Assembly: GCA_945932505.1 (NCBI GenBank)
Contig: CAMEQB010000002.1
Location: 1 to 56,840 of the forward strand
Direction: 5' to 3'
DNA length: 56,840 nt
DNA from: an uncultured Spirochaetales bacterium
GTDB taxonomy: Bacteria; Spirochaetota; Spirochaetia; Sphaerochaetales; Sphaerochaetaceae
Within the stretch, counting starts at the first letter, position 1. Each line of letters begins with the position of its first letter. Under the pieces are notes generated by a model. That model did not search any database. It was not told the DNA's origin and worked only from the letters and a program-made list of their open reading frames with translations. Position numbers and translations under genes: made by a program. This document shows, piece after piece, positions 8,874-18,376 of this stretch.

Positions 8874-9833
8874 ATGGACGAAGGCTTAACTAAAAAGACA
8901 TCTAAGGATGTTTTTATAAAGGCATTTATTTCTATAGCGTTTTCTGTAGTTCTCCTATGCTTGGAGTTTACTTCGCTTATATTTACTTTGCCTTTATTGG
9001 CCTTTGTCGCTACTTCCCGGAGAGAGGACGGAGTGAAGGTTTTTCTTCCTACCGCCCTTATCCTTATTATTCGTTCCTTGTACTACAGTTGGGGTTTGGA
9101 TAATATGGGACTCTGGGTATGTATAGATCTATATGTCCCTTTGTCACTGTTAGTGGCAGGTTATGTATGGACTATATCAAAAGGAAGGTTGGAGAAGAGA
9201 CTGTTTTTGTCACTTCTTCCTGCTTTACTTGCCACAATCCTTTTTGGATTAGTGTTTTTTATGGATAGGGCGCTCTTTGATGCTTTCTACTCTAGCATGA
9301 AGGATGCGTTTGCCACAGTAATGGAAAGTGCTCTTGCTACACTGGGAATCGAAGCCGATATAGACTTCTTATTTCTTATGGTAAGCACGACGGTTGGAGT
9401 TTTCGCCTTTCCTACCATTACTGCAGCGGCTTGTGTCTCTTTCTTCTTTTATGAAGGTAAAAGACATTCAAGAGAAACTGCTCTTGACGATGTGGTTGCT
9501 TCCATTGAATTGAATACTAACCTAGTATGGGTTTTGATTCTTTCTTTGGCACTGTTGATGTCAAGTCGGTTTATATCCATGCCTCTGGTCTTTTCTATGG
9601 CTTTCTTAAGCCTAGTCTTGACCATGCTCCTAGTTTATTCGATACAAGGATTTTCTGTATTGATGGCTTGGATAAAAAATGGTGGTGTTAATATGAAGAG
9701 TACCACACTCTTTATAGTTCTTTTGATGCTTAGTTTATTTATGCCGGGACTAAATATAGTAGTTCTCTTTGGACTACCTGTTTTAGGACTCATTGAGAAC
9801 TTTTTCAACATTAAGACAAGGAGAAAGAAATGA
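8874..9833 (+). CDS. DUF2232/YybS-like integral membrane protein
   Basis: Track ORF begins at 8790; in-frame ATG 8874 (MDEGLTKKTSK) follows the rpsR stop with SD GAGGAA. Multiple hydrophobic helices; rpsR-rplI context matches yybS. Confidence 0.7.
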   Translation: MDEGLTKKTSKDVFIKAFISIAFSVVLLCLEFTSLIFTLPLLAFVATSRREDGVKVFLPTALILIIRSLYYSWGLDNMGLWVCIDLYVPLSLLVAGYVWTISKGRLEKRLFLSLLPALLATILFGLVFFMDRALFDAFYSSMKDAFATVMESALATLGIEADIDFLFLMVSTTVGVFAFPTITAAACVSFFFYEGKRHSRETALDDVVASIELNTNLVWVLILSLALLMSSRFISMPLVFSMAFLSLVLTMLLVYSIQGFSVLMAWIKNGGVNMKSTTLFIVLLMLSLFMPGLNIVVLFGLPVLGLIENFFNIKTRRKK

Positions 9834-10423
9834 AAATCATTCTCAACAACGATGTAGTACATCTCGGTGAAGAAGGCGACGTCGTAACAGTAAAAGACGG
9901 TTATGCTAGAAACTACCTCCTCCCTACAGGAGCTGCAGTAATCTACAACAAGGCAAATGCTGCTATGTTCCAGCAGAAGGCTGAGCAGATTGCAAAGAGA
10001 AAGGCTGAAAAGAGAGCAGCTTCCGCTTCTCTTAAGGAAAGACTGGACAATGTTACAATTTCTCTTGTTGTTACAGCTGGTGAGTCAGGAAAGCTCTTTG
10101 GTTCTGTTACATCTCAGATGGTTCAGGAAGCTCTTCTCAAGGAAGGATTCGAGATCGAGAAGAAGAAGCTTGATGTTCCTACACATGCTATCAAGATGAC
10201 AGGTACATATCACATTGTCGCTCACCTCTATGAGAACGACAAGGCTACTATCACTCTCAACGTTCTTTCAGAAGCTGAAGTAAAGGCTGCTGCAAAGAAG
10301 GCTGCTGAAGAAGCTAAAGCAAAGGCAGAAGCTGAAGCTAAGGCTAAGGCAGAGGAAGAGGCAAAGGCAGCTGCTGCTGAAGCTGAAAACGCAGAGACAA
10401 CAGAAGCACCTGTAGAGGGCTAA
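9830..10423 (+). CDS. rplI: 50S ribosomal protein L9 with extended C-terminal Ala/Lys/Glu tail
   Basis: 197 aa; MKIILNNDVVHLGEEGDVVTVKDGYARNYLLPTGAA. Confidence 0.95.
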   Translation: MKIILNNDVVHLGEEGDVVTVKDGYARNYLLPTGAAVIYNKANAAMFQQKAEQIAKRKAEKRAASASLKERLDNVTISLVVTAGESGKLFGSVTSQMVQEALLKEGFEIEKKKLDVPTHAIKMTGTYHIVAHLYENDKATITLNVLSEAEVKAAAKKAAEEAKAKAEAEAKAKAEEEAKAAAAEAENAETTEAPVEG

Positions 10424-10428
10424 TATCT

Positions 10429-11862
10429 ATGGCAGAGTCACAAGAAAACACATCCAAAATCAGGATGCTTCCTCATGATGATGAAGCGGAACGAGGTGTT
10501 CTTGGGGCTCTGTTACTGAATTCAGAGGTCTGGGACACAGTTTCATCGAGTCTCGAGGCCTCTGATTTTTATTCACCTTTCAATGGTAATATCTTTCAAG
10601 CTATCTCCGATATTATGGAGAGAGAAGGCTTGAAGAGTTTTGACGGTCTTATTCTCGTAGACTATCTGAAAAGAAAGAACCTCCTTGATAAGTGTGGCGG
10701 AGTAGGGTATATAGCTCAGCTTACAAATACACAGGTGGTTACATCCAATGTCTCTAGATATGTGGAGATAGTTCAGGATGCATCTAAGAGAAGAAGACTG
10801 TTTAGCGTTGCTACATCTCTAGAGAAGGATGTATTTGATCCATCTGTGAATATCGATGATTCTTTGGATGGTAGCTCTAAAGTTCTTACCGATGCACTGT
10901 TAAAGGGAATGAAAGAGAAATCTTCAGAGTATTCTCTGGGACGCATTTCTCAGTTTACTTTTGAAGAGATAACAAAGAAGATGGAAGGCACAGCCGAAAT
11001 CGATAGAATCGAAACAGGCTTTGATGTCCTAGACAAGTACACTAACGGTGGTTTTGCAAACGAAGAGTATGTAATAATTGGTGCTCGTCCATCTATCGGT
11101 AAAACAGCTTTTGCCCTCAGCATGATGTACAACATGATGAGAAATAATAAAAAGATTGCTTTCTTCTCTCTTGAAATGCCTGCCAAGTCAATAGCAATGA
11201 GACTCTTCGCCATCGACAGTAAGGTTGAACTTGCCAAGATAATCAAGGCTCAATTTATTGGAGATGAATTTGAGCGTATTATGGATAGCTGTGGCCGACT
11301 ATATGACTATAGCGATAATATGTACATCGTCGATGTCCCTAATATTTCTCTGACAGAATTGAGAGCTAAGGCTAGAATTCTTAAAAAAGAGAAAAACATC
11401 GATTGTATTGTCATCGACTATATTGGTCTTATTTCCGTCCCTTCTACTTATGCCAGCCAGAAGAAGTTCGAGCAGGTTTCAATGATATCTCTAGCTTTAA
11501 AACAGCTTGCAAGAGAGTTGAAGGTTCCTGTAATAGTTCTTTGTCAGGTAGGGCGTGAAAGTGAAGAGCAGGCTCCTATTCTTTCTAATTTGAGAGATTC
11601 AGGTTCTATTGAACAGGACGCAGACGTAGTATGCTTCTTGCATAGAAAAAAGAACCTTACTGAAGAAGAAAAACAGAGAAACCTTAAGGACTCTCAGGGT
11701 AGGGCAAATATTCAGGTAACTCAGTTTATTGTGGCTAAGAACCGTAACGGTGAAACAGGTACCTTTAAGATCGGTTATAATGGTCCTCTAACATATTATA
11801 ATGATGTCGATCAGAGTTCTGAGTTTATTGATTACGAGCAGAAAGTTCCGACAAAAAAATAA
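10429..11862 (+). CDS. dnaB: Replicative DNA helicase DnaB
   Basis: 477 aa; MLPHDDEAERGVLGALLLN, GARPSIGKTAFAL (Walker A), SLEMPAKSIAMRL, SNLRDSGSIEQDADVV. Confidence 0.95.
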   Translation: MAESQENTSKIRMLPHDDEAERGVLGALLLNSEVWDTVSSSLEASDFYSPFNGNIFQAISDIMEREGLKSFDGLILVDYLKRKNLLDKCGGVGYIAQLTNTQVVTSNVSRYVEIVQDASKRRRLFSVATSLEKDVFDPSVNIDDSLDGSSKVLTDALLKGMKEKSSEYSLGRISQFTFEEITKKMEGTAEIDRIETGFDVLDKYTNGGFANEEYVIIGARPSIGKTAFALSMMYNMMRNNKKIAFFSLEMPAKSIAMRLFAIDSKVELAKIIKAQFIGDEFERIMDSCGRLYDYSDNMYIVDVPNISLTELRAKARILKKEKNIDCIVIDYIGLISVPSTYASQKKFEQVSMISLALKQLARELKVPVIVLCQVGRESEEQAPILSNLRDSGSIEQDADVVCFLHRKKNLTEEEKQRNLKDSQGRANIQVTQFIVAKNRNGETGTFKIGYNGPLTYYNDVDQSSEFIDYEQKVPTKK

Positions 11863-11863
11863 G

Positions 11864-13186
11864 CTATAAGAATAGTGTTTCTACAATACCCCAAGCATTC
11901 ATTGCAATAATCAAAGTCCAAGCTATTACCATTCCTGAAATATGAAGAAATAGGTATGTGTTTGGCTTAAGTGGTCTATTTACTATCATTTCAGCAACTG
12001 TGATGATCATCTGCCCTCCGTCGAAGGTAGGTACTGGAATCAAGTTCCCGATAGATATGGATATGCTGATAATAGATAAAAGATATAGAAATGTCCTTAT
12101 TCCGCTTCTACTGCTTTCTGAGAAGGCAAGAGTAGATATTCTTCCAATATTCTTGGCGCTTGTAAATGGACCGCTTATTACTTCCAAGGCTTCTTTAAAA
12201 TTAAAGCTCAGTAATTTTATTATGGCTGCAGCTGTTCGCTTGGAGAGGTCAATTGTCTTATTAAATGCTGTAGTAAATGGTGTTGGAGAATCTGGAGAGA
12301 CTCTATAGTCAGTCTTCCAGGCAAAAGGAAAGCTGGTGCCATCTATCTTTACTTCCTTTCTTCCATTCTCTCCTTCAAATACCAAGTTGTAAGAATCAGA
12401 GTCGAGTAAATATAAGTCATAAGTCCACTCTATTTTGTGTCCATTGGCCTCAATAAGAGTGTCTCCTACTTCTATTCTCTCATCTTCGCTTCTACCTATT
12501 ACTGGCTCTTCTAAGTTTGCTATTCCATAACTATAGCCAGTGTCTAAGAGAGTAGGGGAGACAGTCACGGTCATTTCTTTATTGTCCCTGATGATATTTA
12601 ACTCTATATCTTCTCCTTTATGGCTAGAGAGCCAAGAAGAGAAGTCTTCCCAGTCAACAAAGTTTCTATTTCCTGATGATAGGATGATGTCACCTTTATT
12701 TATGGCTTCCTGCTTGATGTCTATGTCATATAGGGATTTGTAGTCAGAGATGGGAGCTACAATGAGACTATGGCTTATTCTTTTGACAGGAATAGCAGAT
12801 ACCAAAGTGAGTAGAAAAAAAGCTAACAAGAAGTTAGTTAAGGGGCCTGATAGAAAAATGAGAAACTTTCTCCATGGACTGATGGCGAAGAATGAACCCT
12901 TTTCTGCAGTATTTATCTTCTTGCTCTTATTGGATAGAGCGACTGTAAGATCTTCAGAACCTCCAAGTCTACAGTAGCCGCCAAAGGGAATCAAAGATAG
13001 GCGGAACTCTGTTTTTTTACCCCAATGGCGCCAAATAACAGGACCGATTCCAATACCGAATACTTCGACTTCAGCCCCAAGAATCTTGGCTGCAATATAA
13101 TGCCCTAGCTCATGAATCAATAAAACAACTCCTGTAGCTAGGAGTCCGATTATTAAATAAAGAACATAGAGAAGTAGGTCTATCAT
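11864..13186 (-). CDS. rseP: Site-2 protease RseP (M50 family)
   Basis: 440 aa; HELGHYIAAKILG (HExxH), FGIGIGPVIWRHWGKKTEFRLSLIPFGGYCRL, PDZ-like middle, PVPTFDGGQM. Confidence 0.9.
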   Translation of the reverse strand: MIDLLLYVLYLIIGLLATGVVLLIHELGHYIAAKILGAEVEVFGIGIGPVIWRHWGKKTEFRLSLIPFGGYCRLGGSEDLTVALSNKSKKINTAEKGSFFAISPWRKFLIFLSGPLTNFLLAFFLLTLVSAIPVKRISHSLIVAPISDYKSLYDIDIKQEAINKGDIILSSGNRNFVDWEDFSSWLSSHKGEDIELNIIRDNKEMTVTVSPTLLDTGYSYGIANLEEPVIGRSEDERIEVGDTLIEANGHKIEWTYDLYLLDSDSYNLVFEGENGRKEVKIDGTSFPFAWKTDYRVSPDSPTPFTTAFNKTIDLSKRTAAAIIKLLSFNFKEALEVISGPFTSAKNIGRISTLAFSESSRSGIRTFLYLLSIISISISIGNLIPVPTFDGGQMIITVAEMIVNRPLKPNTYLFLHISGMVIAWTLIIAMNAWGIVETLFL

Positions 13187-14265
13187 AGTGCATTTCTTGC
13201 AATTATTCTTGCTATTCTATCTTTTTCCATAGTCTCTTCATAAGTAGAGACTTTTTCTTTAAATATAGGATCCTCTATGGTTTTCTTTACTATTTCACTG
13301 ATCTTTGAGTATGGTATGATACCTTCCATAAATGCATTTACAGCAACTTCATCTGCTGCGTTATATGCAATAGTAGCGCTTCCATCCACCATAAGCGCTT
13401 TATATGCAAGATCCAGTAGCGGGAAACGAAGAGTATCAGGCTTCTCGAAAGTAAGCTTTAAGTTTGTAAAGGAGAGAGGAGATACTACATCCTCCAACTC
13501 TATCTTTCCATCTGACAGAGCAGAAATAATAGGAAGTGTCATATCTGGAGGAGACATCTGGGCATAAACTGCTCCTTCTTTTGTTCTGACCATAGAGTGG
13601 ACTACAGACTGACGATGGACAGTGACTTCTATATCTTCAGGCTTGAAACCAAAAAGAAATGAAGCTTCTATTACTTCCAGTCCTTTATTAGCAAGAGTAG
13701 AGGAGTCTATAGTTATCTTCTTGCCCATTTTCCATGTAGGATGATTTAAAGCTTCTTCTACAGTAACATTATCCAAGTCCATTCTATCTACAAAAGGACC
13801 ACCGGAAGCAGTAATGACAAGCGATGAAGCTTTATGTCCCTTCAATAGGTTATAGATAGCTGAGTGTTCGCTATCTACAGGTATTATTCTGACGTTTCTT
13901 TTCTCTGCTTCCTTGAAGATCCAAGTACCACCCATAACTACAGACTCTTTGTTTGATAGTGCGATATCGATACCAGAGTTGATAGCTGTAACGGTTGCAA
14001 AAAGTCCGTCTGCACCTGCAATGGCGTTGAGTACAATATCTGGGTGTGTGGCCTCAAAAAACTCTTCAAGTCCAGAATCCTCAATTGGATCAGTAATAAG
14101 AGTAGGACAATTAAACTCCTTACCAAGGAGAGTAAGTTTTTCTACGTTTTTATGGGCCGTCAGACCGACAACAATAAAACCTGGATTATTCTTTCTCAAG
14201 TAATTAAGGCATGTAGTACCTATACTGCCTGTAGAACCTAGAATAACTACTCTTCTCATAATCAT
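13183..14265 (-). CDS. dxr: 1-deoxy-D-xylulose 5-phosphate reductoisomerase
   Basis: 360 aa; VVILGSTGSIGTTCLNYL, ALSNKESVVMGG, PVDSEHSAIYNLL, ASGGPF, HPTWKMGKKITIDSSTLANKGLEVIEA. Confidence 0.96.
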   Translation of the reverse strand: MIMRRVVILGSTGSIGTTCLNYLRKNNPGFIVVGLTAHKNVEKLTLLGKEFNCPTLITDPIEDSGLEEFFEATHPDIVLNAIAGADGLFATVTAINSGIDIALSNKESVVMGGTWIFKEAEKRNVRIIPVDSEHSAIYNLLKGHKASSLVITASGGPFVDRMDLDNVTVEEALNHPTWKMGKKITIDSSTLANKGLEVIEASFLFGFKPEDIEVTVHRQSVVHSMVRTKEGAVYAQMSPPDMTLPIISALSDGKIELEDVVSPLSFTNLKLTFEKPDTLRFPLLDLAYKALMVDGSATIAYNAADEVAVNAFMEGIIPYSKISEIVKKTIEDPIFKEKVSTYEETMEKDRIARIIARNAL

Positions 14266-15101
14266 ACCATTATCTCAATAAGCATCGTAAAAATAGGAAG
14301 AGCGATTGAAATAGAGTCTATACAATCCAACATGCCGCCTCTTCCTGGAACTGTAACTCCTGCGTCCTTTACTCCTGCACTTCTTTTGAGCATAGACTCG
14401 AAAAGATCACCACATGTGCCAAATATAGCTGTAGGAAGAGCAATGAGGAACATATTAATTGGAGCAATATTTAGCATATTGGGGAAGAAAACCAAGAGAA
14501 TTGTCATAACCAAAGAGATTCCAAGTGTTCCGCCAATAAAGCCTGCAATAGACTTATTAGGTGAGCATTTGACAAGACCTTTGTTGTTCTTACCAAAAAG
14601 CATTCCGCTAAAATATGCCATTGAATCTGAACCAAAGACGATACCAAGGAAAATAAGGATGGCGTTTGGTCCTGGGTGCAAGAAGCAAAGCCTGATTCCA
14701 TATACCATAAAGAGGCTAGGGTAGCAGAGTGTAAGACAGGTTGCGGATATTCTCTCAATAGATCCGTTAAAGTTATCTTTTGCACCATGGATTACTTCAA
14801 CAAGGAAGGCAAAGCCTAATAAAGCTGCCAAAGTAAAGGCAATAAGACCATCAATGTGTATAAAATGATTATTTATAAGTTCAATTACTGGAAGCAACAT
14901 GCCTAGGTATCCAGTAAAAGGAACATCAATTTTCTTCTTTAATATATTATTATGGAGTTCCCAAGTACCAATAGCATTCACTGCGATAATGATGATGGCA
15001 AAAGCTAGATGATCCAAATAGGGAAGAAATACTGTAGAACAAATAAGAATCGGCAGTGCAACGGCTGCAGTGATTATTCTTGTTTTGAGAGAACTACTCA
15101 T
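14262..15101 (-). CDS. cdsA: Phosphatidate cytidylyltransferase
   Basis: 279 aa polytopic protein; SDSMAYFSGMLFGKN...SPNKSIAGFIGG...GDLFESMLKRSAGVKDAGVTVPGRGGMLDCIDSI. Confidence 0.93.
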   Translation of the reverse strand: MSSSLKTRIITAAVALPILICSTVFLPYLDHLAFAIIIIAVNAIGTWELHNNILKKKIDVPFTGYLGMLLPVIELINNHFIHIDGLIAFTLAALLGFAFLVEVIHGAKDNFNGSIERISATCLTLCYPSLFMVYGIRLCFLHPGPNAILIFLGIVFGSDSMAYFSGMLFGKNNKGLVKCSPNKSIAGFIGGTLGISLVMTILLVFFPNMLNIAPINMFLIALPTAIFGTCGDLFESMLKRSAGVKDAGVTVPGRGGMLDCIDSISIALPIFTMLIEIMV

Positions 15102-15784
15102 TTTGTTAATCCTCCATATTTTCGTGTCCTTGACTGGAAGTCAGATAAAATAGTGTCTACCATTTCTTCATCCCAATCTGGCCATAGTTTATCATAAAAA
15201 CCAAACTCTGAATAATTTGATTGCAATAATAAGAAACCACTGAGTCTCTCTTCACCGGCACTGCGTACAATCATATCTGGGAGAGGAACGGAAGGGTTAT
15301 CTACAAAAGAGAGTAGTGTTTCGGGAGTAAAAGAAGTAATACCTGCATTGATCGCTTTGTTTGCAGCTCTCGCTATTTCATCCCAGCCGCCATAGTTTAT
15401 AGCAAGCTGAACTGTAAGAGTGGAATTATTCTTTGTTGCTTCTACAGCCTTCATCAGTCCGTTATAAGCTGAGGTAGGTATTCCTTCTTTATTTCCTAAA
15501 AACAGAATTTTTATATCGAGTTTATTAAACTTAGGAATATTTGCCTGTACTTGCATAGATAAAAGACCCATAAGATAGTTCACCTCATCTTTGGGTCTTT
15601 TCCAGTTTTCAGTAGAGAAGCAATAGAGGGTGAGGAATCGAATTCCATTTTTGATGCATCCTTTAGCGACTCTTTCGGCGGCATAAGCCCCTTCTTTATG
15701 TCCATCAGTCCTTTTTAGGCCCCTTTGTTCAGCCCAACGACCGTTACCATCCATTATGCACGCAAGATGATTAAGATTCCCCAC
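15098..15784 (-). CDS. uppS: Isoprenyl (undecaprenyl) diphosphate synthase
   Basis: HLACIMDGNGRWAEQRGLKRTDGHKEGA, FSTENWKRPKDEV. GTG start at 15784 with SD GAGG fits better than the track start at 15850 inside frr. Confidence 0.92.
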   Translation of the reverse strand: MGNLNHLACIMDGNGRWAEQRGLKRTDGHKEGAYAAERVAKGCIKNGIRFLTLYCFSTENWKRPKDEVNYLMGLLSMQVQANIPKFNKLDIKILFLGNKEGIPTSAYNGLMKAVEATKNNSTLTVQLAINYGGWDEIARAANKAINAGITSFTPETLLSFVDNPSVPLPDMIVRSAGEERLSGFLLLQSNYSEFGFYDKLWPDWDEEMVDTILSDFQSRTRKYGGLTK

Positions 15785-15794
15785 AATTACCTCG

Positions 15795-16349
15795 TTAGAT
15801 CTCCATGATTTCTTTTTCTTTTGTCTCTGCAACTTTGTTGATGTCTGCAATAGCAGAATCTGTCAACTTCTGGATCTTTGTTTCGCCATCCTTCTGCTGA
15901 TCTTCTGAGATATCACCAGCCTTCTGCATTTTCTTCAGCTCTTCCATGGCATCGCGGCGAATATTTCTGACTGCGACTCTGGACTGTTCTGCTGTAGCTT
16001 TTGCCTGCTTGGCAAGTTCTTTTCTTCTTTCAGCTGTTAGGGCAGGGAAGTTGACTCTGATAAGCTTTCCGTCGTTGTTTGGGTTGAGACCAAGCTCAGA
16101 CTTCTGGATAGCTTTCTCAATTGCAGGAAGAACTGTCTTATCCCATGGCTGGATGACAACCATTCTTGCTTCTGGAACAGAAATGGAAGCGACCTGGGAA
16201 AGTGGAGTTTCTGCACCATAGTATTCGACTTTGATTTTATCGAAGAGAGCTGCAGAAGCTCTTCCTGTTCTTAACTGAGCATAGTCAGCCTGAAGGCTGG
16301 CTACGCTTTTCTTCATCTTTTCACTGCAGTTGTTGATTACGTTCTGCAT
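15795..16349 (-). CDS. frr: Ribosome recycling factor
   Basis: 184 aa; LRTGRASAALFDKIKVEYYG, LIRVNFPALTAERRKELAKQAKATAEQSRVAVRNIRRDA. Confidence 0.96.
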   Translation of the reverse strand: MQNVINNCSEKMKKSVASLQADYAQLRTGRASAALFDKIKVEYYGAETPLSQVASISVPEARMVVIQPWDKTVLPAIEKAIQKSELGLNPNNDGKLIRVNFPALTAERRKELAKQAKATAEQSRVAVRNIRRDAMEELKKMQKAGDISEDQQKDGETKIQKLTDSAIADINKVAETKEKEIMEI

Positions 16350-16358
16350 GACTTCTCC

Positions 16359-17213
16359 TTATTTGAGACCTGCCATAAAGACACTGTAGGAAACAAGTTC
16401 AATCTTTGCTCCAGCTGCCTTTCCGCAATCAGCAAGTGCCTGAGAAACGCTCTTGGAATCGTCCTTGACGAATGCCTGATCGAGGAAACAAACATCCTTG
16501 TAGAGCTTAGAGAGCTTTCCTCTTACGATGCCTTCCTTAACCTTGTCTGGCTTGGAAGCGAGCTTCTCGTCCTGAGCAACCTGTGCTCTGAAGATGCTGA
16601 GCTGCTCTTCTTCATATTCTTTTGGAACAACAGAGTCACAGAGGTACTGTGGCTTATATGCTGCTGCATGGAGAGCCAAGTCATGTGCAAGTTCCTTGAC
16701 ACTATCATTTTCAAATACTGCTGCATTGTCAGCCTTGAGAATGATAGAAACAGCAACTGCACCTTCGCCGTGTACATATGTTGCACAATATCCATTCTCA
16801 GGAATATCTGTAACTGTGAATGTAACAAGGTTCATGTTCTCTTTAATGATAGCGATAAGGCCATCTACCATACCCTTGAGTTCTTCGTTTGGTTCTGTGT
16901 AACCCTTCTCGAGGATAACAGAGCAGAGGTCTTCACCGAGCTTCTTGAAGTCATCGTTCTTAGCAACGAAGTCTGTTTCACAAGAAAGTGAAAGCATAAC
17001 AACCTTCTTTCCGTTGCTCTTAACAAAGACTCTACCATTCTCAGTTGCTCTGTCCTGTCTCTTTGCAACTGCTGCAAGTCCCATTTCCTTGAGGATCTTT
17101 TCAGCGCCGGCGAAATCTCCGTCAGCCTGAGTGAGAGCCTTCTTGCAGTCCATCATACCTGCTCCAGTGATATCTCTGAGCTTCTTTACATCTGCTGCTG
17201 AAATAGCTGCCAT
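16359..17213 (-). CDS. tsf: Elongation factor Ts
   Basis: 284 aa; VKKLRDITGAGMMDCKKALTQADGDFAGAEKILKEMG. Confidence 0.95.
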   Translation of the reverse strand: MAAISAADVKKLRDITGAGMMDCKKALTQADGDFAGAEKILKEMGLAAVAKRQDRATENGRVFVKSNGKKVVMLSLSCETDFVAKNDDFKKLGEDLCSVILEKGYTEPNEELKGMVDGLIAIIKENMNLVTFTVTDIPENGYCATYVHGEGAVAVSIILKADNAAVFENDSVKELAHDLALHAAAYKPQYLCDSVVPKEYEEEQLSIFRAQVAQDEKLASKPDKVKEGIVRGKLSKLYKDVCFLDQAFVKDDSKSVSQALADCGKAAGAKIELVSYSVFMAGLK

Positions 17214-17242
17214 AGTTTTGTTCTCCTTATACTGCGGATAAA

Positions 17243-18094
17243 TTACTTGTTGAAGTATTCCTCTTCTTCGGAATCTTCCTCTTCCTCTTCCTTCTCTTCA
17301 CTTGGTGTGTAGTTGGAATAGTCTTCGATGATTTCATCCTTCTCTTCTGGAGTTGGATTAGCTTCAGCCATCTCTTCTTCATCTTCGAGAGATTCGATGA
17401 TCTGGATACCAGCTTCACTGTCTGCGTCGATTACAGCGTTAGCGATAATCTCGACAAAGAGAGAAATTGCTCTGATAGCATCGTCGTTACCAGGAATTGG
17501 GTATGTGATGTCTGTTGGGTCACAGTTTGTATCGACGACTGCGATGACTGGGATTCCAAGTCTCTTAGCTTCTGCAACTGCAAGAGCTTCCTTCTTTGTG
17601 TCGATGACAAAGAGTGCACCAGGAAGATCCTTCATATCCTTGATACCGCCGAGGTCTCTTTCGAGCTTAGCCATTTCTTTTGTGCGGAGAGCGACTTCCT
17701 TCTTTGTGAGGGAATCGAATGTTCCGTCAGCCTGCTCTCTCTCAAGCTTCTTAAGCTTAGCAACAGACTTCTTGATTGTTGTGAAGTTTGTAAGCATACC
17801 GCCGAGCCATCTGTTGGAGACATAAGGCATACCACATCTCTTTGCTTCTGTCTCGATAGCCTGCTGTGCCTGCTTCTTTGTACCTACGAAAAGAATCTGC
17901 TTGTCGTTCTTTACCTGTGCTCTTACTGCTTCGTAAGCTTCAACGATACAAGCACTTGTCTTCTGAAGGTCGATGATATGGATTCCGTTTCTTTCTGTGA
18001 AAATGAAACGAGCCATCTTTGGATTCCATCTTTTTGTCTGATGGCCGAAATGTACGCCTGACTCAAGCAGGCTCTTCATTGTTACTACTGCCAT
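17243..18094 (-). CDS. rpsB: 30S ribosomal protein S2 with acidic C-terminal extension
   Basis: [41 protein letters not shown]. Track start is 18103; ATG at 18094 ([10 protein letters not shown]) is an alternative start. Confidence 0.94.
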   Translation of the reverse strand: MAVVTMKSLLESGVHFGHQTKRWNPKMARFIFTERNGIHIIDLQKTSACIVEAYEAVRAQVKNDKQILFVGTKKQAQQAIETEAKRCGMPYVSNRWLGGMLTNFTTIKKSVAKLKKLEREQADGTFDSLTKKEVALRTKEMAKLERDLGGIKDMKDLPGALFVIDTKKEALAVAEAKRLGIPVIAVVDTNCDPTDITYPIPGNDDAIRAISLFVEIIANAVIDADSEAGIQIIESLEDEEEMAEANPTPEEKDEIIEDYSNYTPSEEKEEEEEDSEEEEYFNK

Positions 18095-18103
18095 AGTAGT
18101 CAC

Positions 18104-18220
18104 TCCTTTCGCAAACCCTTTTTACTTGGAATAATCCAAGTTTCGGTTCCCTTGCACTAGATCTCTTCCATACGGAAGGAAATTCGGCTGCTACGCAACC
18201 TGTAGTATGCTACAACATAA
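18104..18220 (-). promoter_or_regulatory. Structured rpsB 5' leader (candidate S2 leader)
   Basis: Minus strand contains hairpins CTTGGATTATTCCAAG and CTTCCGTATGGAAG upstream of rpsB. Confidence 0.4.
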
Positions 18221-18376
18221 TAAAACAATACTTCAAGTGCATATTATTGATGTTAAGTGAATAATTGTTGTCAATTTTTTGATTCTAAGTGTAACATATA
18301 GCTAAATATGTTGTTAAATAAATGGAATATAACCTTTTAGGTTTTATTATATTATCCGTAATACGGAGGGACGTTT

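Noticed and set aside
16350-16358. Missing pyrH between tsf and frr as a possible deletion
   Set aside because: pyrH position varies between genomes and only 9 bp separate the genes; nothing in the window shows a lesion.
17328-17825. 165-aa plus-strand ORF
   Set aside because: Antisense to rpsB; Ser-rich artefact composition.
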